Shown in pieces: positions 1 through 6,401 of a stretch of DNA of 11,147 nucleotides (positions are counted from its first letter, which is position 1; the number at the start of each line of letters is the position of its first letter). Made by a program: the position numbers and the translations under genes. Below the pieces are notes generated by a model, which did not search any database, was not told the DNA's origin, and saw only the letters and a list, made by a program, of their open reading frames with translations. Location of the stretch: positions 1 to 11,147 of the forward strand of contig UQEF01000093.1 in NCBI GenBank assembly GCA_900540045.1, written 5' to 3'. This DNA comes from an uncultured Eubacteriales bacterium. GTDB lineage: Bacteria > Bacillota > Clostridia > Christensenellales > Aristaeellaceae.

Positions 1-1
1 T

Positions 2-1246
2 GAAACGGCTCTCAAGCCCTGCGCGCTGGTGGGGGATACGGTGCTGCTGGAGTGCGTAAGCCCCGTAGTGCAGCAGATGGGCACCAGCCGTTACATGGGC
101 CAGATTCAAAAGGCGGTCAGCACCGCGGCGGGACGTGCCCTGACGGTGGAGGTCTACGGCCACGAGGAGCTCAAGGACCGGCTCAAGGCGCTGGAGGCCC
201 GCTCCTCCGGCGATTCGCTGGCGCTGCTCAACCCCAAGTATACCTTTGATACCTTCGTGGTGGGCTCCAGCAACCGGTTTGCGCACGCGGTGTCCCTGGC
301 GGTAGCGGAGGTGCCCGCCAAGGCGTACAACCCGCTGTTCATCTATGGCGGCGTGGGCCTGGGCAAGACGCACCTGATGCACGCCATCGGACATTACGCG
401 CATGAGCTGTATCCCGATATGCGCATATTATACATCACCAGCGAGGACTTTACCAACCAGCTGGTCAGCGCCATGCAGACCAACCAGAACCAGCAGTTCC
501 GCGAACGCTTCCGCAACGTGGACATCCTCATGGTGGACGATATTCAGTTCATCGCGGGCAAGCACGGCACGGAGGAGGAGTTTTTCCATACGTTCAACCA
601 CCTGCGCGAGGCCGGCAAGCAGATCGTGATGACCTCCGATAAGCCGCCCAAGGAGATTCAGAAGCTGGAGGAGCGCCTGTGCAGCCGCTTTGAGGGCGGC
701 CTGGTGGCCGATATCCAGCGGCCGGATTTCGAGACGCGCCTGGCCATCCTGCGCAAGAAGGCGGAGTTTGAGCACCTCAACATCAGCGACGACATCCTGG
801 CGCTGATCGCCGAGAAGATCGACACCAACGTGCGCGAGCTGGAGGGCAGCGTGACCCGCCTGACGGCCTATTCCAGCCTGACCCGCCGGCCCATCGACAT
901 GCAGCTGGCGCGCGAGGCGCTGCGCGAACTGTTCAAGCACTCCGAAACGCGCGTGATCACCTGCGACAGCATTCAGGACGCCGTGGCCAACTACTACGGC
1001 CTGAGCGTGGAGGACCTCAAAAGCCCCAAGCGCAACCACGAGATCACCGTGCCCCGGCAGATCGCCATGTACCTGGCGCGCGAGATGATGGGCCTGAGCC
1101 TGACCCGCATCGGCGACGCCTTCGGCGGCCGGCACTACACCACGGTGATGTCTTCCATCAGCAAGGTGGAGGATTCCATCAAGCAGTCGCCCAGCCTGGT
1201 GAGCCTTCTGGACGATATCCGCCGCATGATCAAAAACCCCACCTGA
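2..1246 (+). CDS. dnaA: Chromosomal replication initiator DnaA (5' end outside window)
   Basis: DnaA is the AAA+ ATPase that binds DnaA boxes at oriC and opens the origin. The frame is already open at base 2 and its first residues fit the end of domain I, so the true start lies upstream; the GTG at 29 is internal. Numbered from that GTG, the linker (domain II) is very short (about 45-70), the AAA+ core starts near 71, Walker A GGVGLGKT is 107-114, Walker B ILMVDD is 166-171, the RLCSRFEGGL segment with the expected arginines is 216-225, and sensor 2 NVRELEG is 267-273. The C-terminal DNA-binding domain covers about 306-405 with the PRQIAMYLAR helix at 342-351. The family signature that usually reads GGRDHTTV here reads GGRHYTTV (366-373), replacing the Asp-His pair that contacts the DnaA box. 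Strong GC bias, unlike the genes after 1811. No dnaN follows. Confidence 0.96.
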   Translation, partial: ETALKPCALVGDTVLLECVSPVVQQMGTSRYMGQIQKAVSTAAGRALTVEVYGHEELKDRLKALEARSSGDSLALLNPKYTFDTFVVGSSNRFAHAVSLAVAEVPAKAYNPLFIYGGVGLGKTHLMHAIGHYAHELYPDMRILYITSEDFTNQLVSAMQTNQNQQFRERFRNVDILMVDDIQFIAGKHGTEEEFFHTFNHLREAGKQIVMTSDKPPKEIQKLEERLCSRFEGGLVADIQRPDFETRLAILRKKAEFEHLNISDDILALIAEKIDTNVRELEGSVTRLTAYSSLTRRPIDMQLAREALRELFKHSETRVITCDSIQDAVANYYGLSVEDLKSPKRNHEITVPRQIAMYLAREMMGLSLTRIGDAFGGRHYTTVMSSISKVEDSIKQSPSLVSLLDDIRRMIKNPT

Positions 1247-1280
1247 CAAGGGGCGGGAAAGAAAATTTCGGGAAAACGCT

Positions 1281-1308
1281 TTGCAAACGCATGGATTCAT
1301 GCTATAAT
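1281..1308 (+). promoter_or_regulatory. Extended -10 promoter for the zinc-ribbon gene
   Basis: A -35 box TTGCAA (1281-1286, 4 of 6 consensus) is followed after 16 bases by a perfect TATAAT (1303-1308). TG at 1300-1301 plus one base makes it an extended -10 element. Transcription would start near 1315, giving a leader of about 125 nt before the zinc-ribbon start codon. It sits 34 bases after the dnaA stop, with no terminator visible between them, so read-through from dnaA is possible as well. Confidence 0.75.
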
Positions 1309-1357
1309 TGAGCCGCTGTCCAGCTTAGGTTATATGGTTCAGGTTCCTTTCCTTCGA

Positions 1358-1418
1358 GTTTGTTCGAAAGCACGGAAACCACGCCAGGGACTCAAAGCAG
1401 ATTCGAGACAGAACAAAC
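1358..1418 (+). promoter_or_regulatory. Possible structured mRNA leader
   Basis: Inside the leader of the zinc-ribbon gene, GTTTGTTC (1358-1365) and GAACAAAC (1411-1418) are perfect reverse complements and could pair as an 8-bp stem enclosing 45 nt. The downstream arm ends 8 bases before the ribosome binding site GGAGGG (1427-1432). A smaller competing hairpin (TTCGAG 1353-1358 with TTCGAA 1363-1368, one G-U pair) overlaps the upstream arm. This is compatible with a regulated leader, but an 8-bp match in an AT-rich stretch may be chance. It matches no riboswitch class I recognise. Confidence 0.3.
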
Positions 1419-1441
1419 CAAAAAGTGGAGGGAATCCAACC

Positions 1442-1732
1442 ATGTTCGAAGACAAGACTTTGGTATGCCGTGACTGTGGCAAGGAATTTGTGTTCAGCGC
1501 GTCTGAGCAGCAGTTCTTTGCGGACAAGGGCTTCCAGAACGACCCCACCCGTTGCCATGAGTGCCGCGCCGCTCGCCGCAACCGCGAGAATCCCGGCCGC
1601 GCCGAGCGCCAGTACTATGAAGTGATCTGCGATGGCTGCGGCTGCACCACCCAGGTGCCCTTCCAGCCCAAGGGCGACCGCCCCGTGTACTGCCGCGAGT
1701 GCTTCGAGCGCAACCGCAACAACCAGTACTGA
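1442..1732 (+). CDS. Small CxxC zinc-ribbon protein (zf-trcl type)
   Basis: This 96-residue basic cytoplasmic protein is built from four CxxC knuckles: C9/C12 with C38/C41, and C63/C66 with C84/C87 (plus C68). That is two four-cysteine zinc sites in tandem. The N-terminal half, DKTLVCRDCGKEFVF followed by FFADKGF and RCHECR, is the pattern of the widespread 'probable zinc-binding domain' (zf-trcl) family; the C-terminal half matches the CxxC-x17-CxxC type often fused to it. The family has no settled function; nucleic-acid or ribosome association is only a guess from its basic, zinc-knuckle character. The ATG at 1442 is chosen because GGAGGG (1427-1432) lies 9 bases upstream and because homologues begin right at the DKTLVC segment. 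A longer in-frame ATG at 1334 would add 36 unlikely residues and has no ribosome binding site. Base composition matches dnaA, so it belongs to the host backbone. Confidence 0.9.
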   Translation: MFEDKTLVCRDCGKEFVFSASEQQFFADKGFQNDPTRCHECRAARRNRENPGRAERQYYEVICDGCGCTTQVPFQPKGDRPVYCRECFERNRNNQY

Positions 1733-1793
1733 GATTGAAAAAAGCACCTCCGCTTAGGCAGCGTCCCATAAGGAAGTAAAAAGAATTTTGGTA

Positions 1794-1823
1794 GGAACCG
1801 GCGTGTCAAGTCACGCCGGTTCC
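1794..1823 (-). terminator. 12-bp hairpin terminator at recombinase 3' end
   Basis: GGAACCGGCGTG (1794-1805) and CACGCCGGTTCC (1812-1823) form a perfect 12-bp stem with a 6-base loop. Read on the minus strand it is followed by a T-rich run within 1776-1792 (ATTCTTTTT), as expected of an intrinsic terminator for the recombinase, whose stop codon (1811-1813) lies in the loop and stem. On the plus strand it could also stop transcripts from the zinc-ribbon gene, although the T run there (around 1828-1832) is poorer. The 61 bases between the zinc-ribbon stop and this hairpin (1733-1793) hold no gene and are where the host-element boundary most likely lies; I could not pick out an attachment core. 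Confidence 0.75.
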
Positions 1824-3370
1824 GATTCGTTTAAGGACTCCCTTCCAATCTTCAAAGGAATGCGGATTTGCCCCACATAGGTGAAATACAGGTCGATTCG
1901 CACCTGCTTCCTTCCGTTCTCCCTTACCGGGCTGTGCACCACGATCTTGCTCACAAGCTCATTGAGGATGGCGGCGTCGAGTTCCGGAATATCCAGGTAC
2001 TTGTCCACCAGCTTCAGAAACTCGTTCACATCGGAAACCTGCCCGGCCTGTGCCTCAATTTCCCGTTCCAATACGGCGGCAAGCTGCTCAATTTCCGCCT
2101 GTTCCTTCTCATATTGGCGGGATAATTTTAAGTACCGGCTGTCAGACAGCTTGCCCAGCACATTGTCCTCATAGATGTGCTGGATAATCCGGTCCAAATC
2201 TTCCATCCGCTTTTTCGCCCCGGAGAGGGCTTTCTGTTTTTCTGCCAGTTCTGCCTTGCGGCTTTCCTCGTCCTGCGCCAGCATTTCCAGCTTGAAATCC
2301 TTCCGGAACATACGGACATAACTCAATGTCTGCCGTATGGTTTCCAGCACAATCCGGTAAAGCACCTGTTCCCGGATATAGTGGATTTTGCAGGAGCCGG
2401 TATTGCTCTTGTAATTGGAGCAGACGAAATGGTTCTGGCTGTTGTCCTTGTAGCTCTTGCAGGTGCAGAAATACAGCTTGGCTCCGCAGTCGGCGCAGTA
2501 GAGAAGGCCGGAGAACATGCTGGTCCTTCCTGTTTTTGTCGGCCTGCGTTTGTTCTTCTGCAGTTCCTGTACCCGTTCCCACTGTCTCTTCTCAATGATG
2601 GCGGGTTGAATGTTCTCAAAAACCCGCTGGTTCTCAACCGGGTTTTCCATCCTCTTTTTGAATTTCAGGGACTTGGTACAAGTCTTGAAGTTCACGGTAC
2701 AGCCCGTGTACTCCCGCCGCTCCAATATCCCGGCGACAGATTTTGCGCACCACCGACAAAGATTCTCCGGCATGGCCCAGCCCTTTTGCCTGGCGTGATA
2801 GGCAGTAACGGTCAGCACCCTGTCGGCTGTGAGGATTTTGGCGATCTGCATAGGGCCTTTTCCCGCAATGCAGAGGTTGAAGATGCGCTGTACCACCTTT
2901 GCCGCTTCTTCGTCCACGATCCATTTCTTTTTGTCCTGCGGATCTTTTATGTACCCATAGGGCGGATTGCTGGCGAGATGTTCCCCGGCTTCGCCTCGCA
3001 TCTTTACCACTGCCCGGATTTTCTTGCTGGTATCCTTGGCGTAGTAGTCGTTGAATACATTTTTGAACACCGCAAAATCATTTTCCCCTTTGGCGCTGTC
3101 CACATCGTCGTTGATGGCAATAAAGCGGACGTCATAGGCAGGAAAGATGAAATCCTGCAATCGCCCCATGTAGGAATACTCCCTGCCCAGCCGGGACAGG
3201 TCTTTGACAATTACAGCGGATACGCTGTAATCCTCCACATATCGCATCATCTCCTGGAACCCCGGCCTTTGAAAGCTGGTTCCTGAGAAGCCATCGTCCA
3301 CGAAGAACCGGGTGTTCCGAAATCCATGATCGGCGGCGTATTTGCTCAGCAGGGCTTTCTGAGACGAGAT
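1811..3370 (-). pseudogene. Large serine recombinase, N-terminus and catalytic Ser lost
   Basis: This is a remnant of a TnpX/TndX-like large serine recombinase, the enzyme that integrates and excises conjugative or mobilizable elements. Numbered from the GTG at 3301, it shows the resolvase-fold core with DDGFSGT (2-8) and the DLSRLGR arginine motif (34-40), a recombinase domain (about 105-245), the zinc ribbon C269/C272 with C294 and C304, a coiled coil (about 345-420) and a C-terminal DUF4368-like segment (about 425-480). Homology continues upstream of 3301 in frame as ALLSKYAADHGF and NTRFF to about 3361, then meets a TGA at 3374-3376. The missing part is the first strand and helix carrying the YxRxS catalytic serine, some tens of residues. 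A downstream start at the GTG could make a 496-residue protein, but without the nucleophile it cannot cut DNA. I see no promoter or ribosome binding site for it. Lower GC than dnaA points to horizontal origin. Confidence 0.88.
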
Positions 3371-3410
3371 TTGTCAAGGAGTGTTTTTGCAAAGCAGTGT
3401 GCAATTCGCA

Positions 3411-3439
3411 TTGACAAGCAGCAAAAAGAGTGCTACAAT
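3411..3439 (+). promoter_or_regulatory. Near-consensus promoter for tetR and the transport operon
   Basis: A perfect -35 TTGACA (3411-3416), a 17-base spacer and a -10 TACAAT (3434-3439, 5 of 6) with an extended -10 TG at 3431-3432. Transcription would start near 3446, about 45 nt ahead of the TetR start codon. The strength of the promoter fits a unit that must be held off by a repressor. It starts about 40 bases past the recombinase breakpoint, so the promoter arrived with the cassette and not with the recombinase. Confidence 0.85.
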
Positions 3440-3466
3440 AATGCTGTTATCGATAATGGCATTATT
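3437..3466 (+). promoter_or_regulatory. 30-bp palindromic operator, probable TetR site
   Basis: A 30-base palindrome with arms AATAATGC (3437-3444) and GCATTATT (3459-3466) around a perfect 10-base centre TTATCGATAA (3447-3456). Only the two base pairs 3445/3458 and 3446/3457 break the symmetry. It overlaps the -10 box and covers the predicted start site, so a bound dimer (or two dimers) would block initiation. Length and placement are typical of TetR-family autoregulation, and the regulator gene starts 24 bases downstream. Each half also contains two inverted ATAAT/ATTAT units three bases apart, loosely Fur-like, but the spacing is wrong for a standard Fur box. Confidence 0.75.
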
Positions 3467-3489
3467 ATTTAGGGGCAGAGGGGGAAAAC

Positions 3490-4098
3490 ATGGCCAATAG
3501 GGATCATTCCATGGATGATGGGATCATTCAGGCTGCTTATTCGGAATTTCTTGCTTACGGCTTTCAGAAAGCCTCTCTGCACAAGATCGCCGAAAAAGCC
3601 GGTGTTACTACGGGGGCAATCTACACAAGATACAAGAATAAAGACGCGTTGTTTGCCAGTCTGCTTCAGGATTTTTTTGAGACGATGCAGGTTCTCTTTG
3701 CTCCCATCGCGGAAGAATACGAAAAAGCAAAGTGCAGCGCGCAGCCGGATGATATCCTCCGCGCCATAAACGCCGAAGAACAGGTATATTTTCAACTGCT
3801 GACCGAGCACTGCAATGACTGCACTTTATTTTTCTGCCGCAGCGATGGCAGCTCCATGGAAACCGTGCTGCATAAACTAATGGATCAAAAAGCGGAACAA
3901 ACGGTGGAATTCTTTTCGCATATCTATGGGAAAGCGCCAAATGCCGATGCGATCCGTCTTTTGATGGGCTCACAGTTCTGGTACTTCCGCCAGCTGCTGG
4001 ATCAGCATATGGAGGAAGGCAGAATGCTTACCTGCTTACAGGCAGTCCTTGATTTCACCAACGCTGGCTGGCGGCAGCTATGCGATACCTTGCAATAA
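3490..4098 (+). CDS. TetR/AcrR-family transcriptional regulator
   Basis: This 202-residue one-component regulator is expected to act as a dimeric, ligand-released repressor. The N-terminal DNA-binding domain is clear: helix 1 (about 8-24, IIQAAYSEFLAYGF), then the helix-turn-helix 28-48 with IAEKAGVTTGAIYTRYKNKDALF, the family's most conserved stretch. The all-helical C-terminal part (about 55-202) is the ligand and dimer domain and resembles no characterised member I can name. It holds a tight cysteine-histidine group, H107, C108, C111 and C116, plus C82, C182 and C198, which is unusual for the family and could sense metal, heme or thiols (inference). The ATG at 3490 is supported by GAGGGGG (3478-3484) five bases upstream. 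It heads the transport operon and sits beside the palindrome at 3437-3466, so autoregulation and control of the transporters is the natural reading. Confidence 0.93.
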   Translation: MANRDHSMDDGIIQAAYSEFLAYGFQKASLHKIAEKAGVTTGAIYTRYKNKDALFASLLQDFFETMQVLFAPIAEEYEKAKCSAQPDDILRAINAEEQVYFQLLTEHCNDCTLFFCRSDGSSMETVLHKLMDQKAEQTVEFFSHIYGKAPNADAIRLLMGSQFWYFRQLLDQHMEEGRMLTCLQAVLDFTNAGWRQLCDTLQ

Positions 4099-4114
4099 AT
4101 CCGAAAAGTTGATT

Positions 4115-4139
4115 CGGACGGTCCATCCGTCCGTTTCTT
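4115..4139 (+). terminator. Short hairpin between tetR and ECF gene (attenuator?)
   Basis: CGGACGG (4115-4121) and CCGTCCG (4127-4133) form a 7-bp GC-rich stem with a 5-base loop, followed by TTTCTT (4134-4139). It is a short intrinsic terminator and probably leaky, placed in the 87-base gap between the TetR stop and the ECF start. Since I see no convincing second promoter in 4140-4185, the likely role is to lower transporter expression relative to the regulator, not to end the transcript fully. Confidence 0.55.
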
Positions 4140-4185
4140 ACGACTGTTGGTTAGAGATGACTAATTAATAAGAAAAGAGTTTGCG

Positions 4186-6348
4186 ATGATAGATTTTGAA
4201 TTTGAATTCCAATATGCGGAGGCAAAGCTGCCCATCCTCCGACAGGTCGGCGGCGGCATCCCGGCGGGACGCTGCGTGGTGCTCTGCGGAGGCAGCGGAT
4301 GCGGAAAATCCACGCTGCTGCGGTGCATCAACGGACTGATACCGCAGTTTTATGAGGGAGAGCTAAAAGGCTTTTGCCGCCTGAACGGGCAGGACACCGC
4401 CGGGATGAGTATCGGCGAAATCGGCGAACTGGCCGCCTCGGTATTTCAGGATCCGCGGAGTCAGTTTTTTACCGTAAACAGCTCCAATGAAGTGGCCTTC
4501 GGTCTTGAAAATCACGGTCTGCCGCAAGATAAAATCCGATGGCGGGTGGAGGAGGCCTTCCGGATCTTTCATCTGGAGCGGCTGAAGGATCGCAATGTCT
4601 ACGAGTTGTCCAGCGGCGAGCGACAGCTCATCTCCATCTTGTCCGCGTGGGCAATGGACACAGATATTTTTCTGCTGGATGAGCCCACGGCCAATCTGGA
4701 CTTTGCAGCCACGCAGCAGTTAAAAGAGATTCTGCTTGCCCTGAAAAAGCAGGGCAAAACGCTGCTGCTCAGCGAGCACCGACTCTACTATCTTGCCGAC
4801 ATTGCCGACGAATTTTGGGTCATGGCAGACGGCGAGATCAAAGGAAAATATACTGCCGCAGAGGCAAAGGCGTTCTCAGTGGAGCGGAGACAAACACTTT
4901 CTCTGCGCACGCTCGACCTTGCGGAGATCACCGTGCCGGAGAAAGAGCCGCTGCCGAAAACCGCGCCGACGGCGCTTGCCGTCTCAGATGTCTGCTATAC
5001 ATACGGCAGGAAGGCCGGAGATACCCTCTCTGGTGTCAGCTTTTCCGTCCGTGAGCATGAGATCGTCGGCCTTGTGGGCGCAAACGGCTGCGGCAAAACG
5101 ACCATCGGCAAGCTGATTGCAGGGCTTTACCACCCCTCCGGCGGCAGGATAATGCTTTTCGGAAAGTCGCAAAATCCAAAGCAGCTGCAAAAGCAAGTGC
5201 TGTTCATCCTTCAGGAGGCGGAGTTCCAGTTCTTCACAGGCTCCGTCCTGCACGAACTGCAATACGGCCATGCGGTGACACCGGAGTTTGAAGCAAAAAC
5301 AGAAGCGCTGCTGAAAAGTATGGATCTATGGGACTGCCGCAACCGGCATCCCTTTTCCCTCTCCGGCGGGCAGATGCAGCGTCTGACGCTGATGATGGCG
5401 TATCTATCCGACAAGCCGATCGTCATACTGGACGAGCCGACAGCAGGACAGGACGCGGAAAGTCTGGAGCGGTGCGCAGCGCTGATCCGGGAGATGCGGA
5501 AAGAAAAGGCTGTTCTCATCATCACCCACGACCCTGAGCTAATTGCAGGTGCGTGTGACCGCTGCATTGGGCTGTCGGATGGGCATGCAGAAATAGAATT
5601 TCCCGTTCATTCGGAACGAGATTTGCAAGCGGTACGGCAATATATGGAGCGCTTCCATCTTTCCAATGCTCCTGCGAAAAAACAGCATAAAGAACGATTC
5701 CACCCGGCAACGAAGCTGCTTTACTGGCTGGCCCTGCTGGTCGTGATCTCCACATCTAACAACCACTTAGTTTATGCCGTATATACGGCACTGATCCTGC
5801 TGACCGCAGCGGACGGCTGGCTCGGAACGGCGCTGGCAGGCGGGATGAGCTTTGGGCTGCTGTGGGCGGCAAACGCTCTGCTGCCGGGCACGGTGTTTTC
5901 CTTTATGCTGGTGCTGTTCCCGCGGATCATTGCCGTTGGCATTTCCATGCGGACGCTGATTGGGCGGAATGAAGCCAGCCGTACCCTGGCAGCACTGCGC
6001 AATCTGCGCCTACCGGAGCGACTGATCATGATCGTGGCGGTGATTTTCCGCTTCTTCCCCGTTCTGTCGGGAGACATGAAGTTGCTGCGGCAATCCATCC
6101 GCACCCGGGGCGTGTTCACATCGCCGCTTCAGAAGCTGCAAGCGCTGTCATCCTATATCGAAATACTGACCGTGCCGATGGCTTTGCGCGTTATCCGCAT
6201 CGCCGAAACGCTGTCCGCCTCCGCCGAAACACGGGGCATCGACTTAACCCGCCGCAAAAGCAACTATCTGTCGCTTCGGTTTTCTGCGTGGGATGCTGTG
6301 TTCTGCGTCCTGCTGGCGGCATCGATCGCCGCCGGCCTTATCCTGTGA
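4186..6348 (+). CDS. Single-chain ECF energizing module (EcfA-EcfA'-EcfT fusion)
   Basis: This 720-residue protein joins the whole energizing unit of an energy-coupling-factor importer, normally three proteins. First ATPase: Walker A GGSGCGKST 35-43, Q-loop Q88, signature LSSGERQ 141-147, Walker B IFLLDE 161-166, switch H198. Second ATPase: Walker A GANGCGKTT 298-306, Q343, signature LSGGQMQ 392-398, Walker B IVILDE 412-417, H448. From about 505 the chain becomes a membrane protein of EcfT type: several hydrophobic spans from 511 to 625, a cytoplasmic helical region with the two coupling motifs TRG (640-642 and 682-684, usually ARG), and a last span about 702-720. All residues needed for ATP hydrolysis are present at both sites. 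It would pair with an S component, and one is encoded next. The ATG at 4186 follows a weak purine-rich GAAAAGAG (4172-4179). The fusion is a true continuous frame with no sign of frameshift. Confidence 0.93.
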   Translation: MIDFEFEFQYAEAKLPILRQVGGGIPAGRCVVLCGGSGCGKSTLLRCINGLIPQFYEGELKGFCRLNGQDTAGMSIGEIGELAASVFQDPRSQFFTVNSSNEVAFGLENHGLPQDKIRWRVEEAFRIFHLERLKDRNVYELSSGERQLISILSAWAMDTDIFLLDEPTANLDFAATQQLKEILLALKKQGKTLLLSEHRLYYLADIADEFWVMADGEIKGKYTAAEAKAFSVERRQTLSLRTLDLAEITVPEKEPLPKTAPTALAVSDVCYTYGRKAGDTLSGVSFSVREHEIVGLVGANGCGKTTIGKLIAGLYHPSGGRIMLFGKSQNPKQLQKQVLFILQEAEFQFFTGSVLHELQYGHAVTPEFEAKTEALLKSMDLWDCRNRHPFSLSGGQMQRLTLMMAYLSDKPIVILDEPTAGQDAESLERCAALIREMRKEKAVLIITHDPELIAGACDRCIGLSDGHAEIEFPVHSERDLQAVRQYMERFHLSNAPAKKQHKERFHPATKLLYWLALLVVISTSNNHLVYAVYTALILLTAADGWLGTALAGGMSFGLLWAANALLPGTVFSFMLVLFPRIIAVGISMRTLIGRNEASRTLAALRNLRLPERLIMIVAVIFRFFPVLSGDMKLLRQSIRTRGVFTSPLQKLQALSSYIEILTVPMALRVIRIAETLSASAETRGIDLTRRKSNYLSLRFSAWDAVFCVLLAASIAAGLIL

Positions 6349-6401
6349 TCGCCGTCTCTGCGACGTTCAACCATATTCCATTCAAAAAGGAGTCTTTAAC
6401 C

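Noticed and set aside
428..1300. Long open frame antisense to dnaA (290 codons)
   Set aside because: It is the mirror of GC-biased dnaA codons; the protein is low-complexity Ala, His and Leu-rich, has no family resemblance and no ribosome binding site.
1331..1375. tRNA-like fragment suggested by GGTTCAGGTTCC near the insertion
   Set aside because: No acceptor stem or cloverleaf can be folded; it is only a short direct repeat of GGTTC.
1334..1441. Upstream in-frame ATG extending the zinc-ribbon protein by 36 residues
   Set aside because: No ribosome binding site, composition unlike the protein, and GGAGGG at 1427-1432 serves the ATG at 1442.
1247..1441. oriC with DnaA boxes after dnaA
   Set aside because: I found no TTATNCACA-like 9-mers or repeat cluster in this gap.
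2177..3286. Plus-strand open frame of 369 codons opposite the recombinase
   Set aside because: The minus-strand frame has unmistakable recombinase motifs; the plus-strand translation shows none and is a shadow.
3451..3466. Fur or PerR box
   Set aside because: The ATAAT/ATTAT units are three bases apart instead of one, and the larger 30-bp symmetry with an adjacent TetR gene explains the site better.
6288..6401. Upstream start for the S component overlapping the ECF gene
   Set aside because: The extra residues are out-of-frame reading of the EcfT end; AAGGAG at 6387 clearly serves the ATG at 6402.
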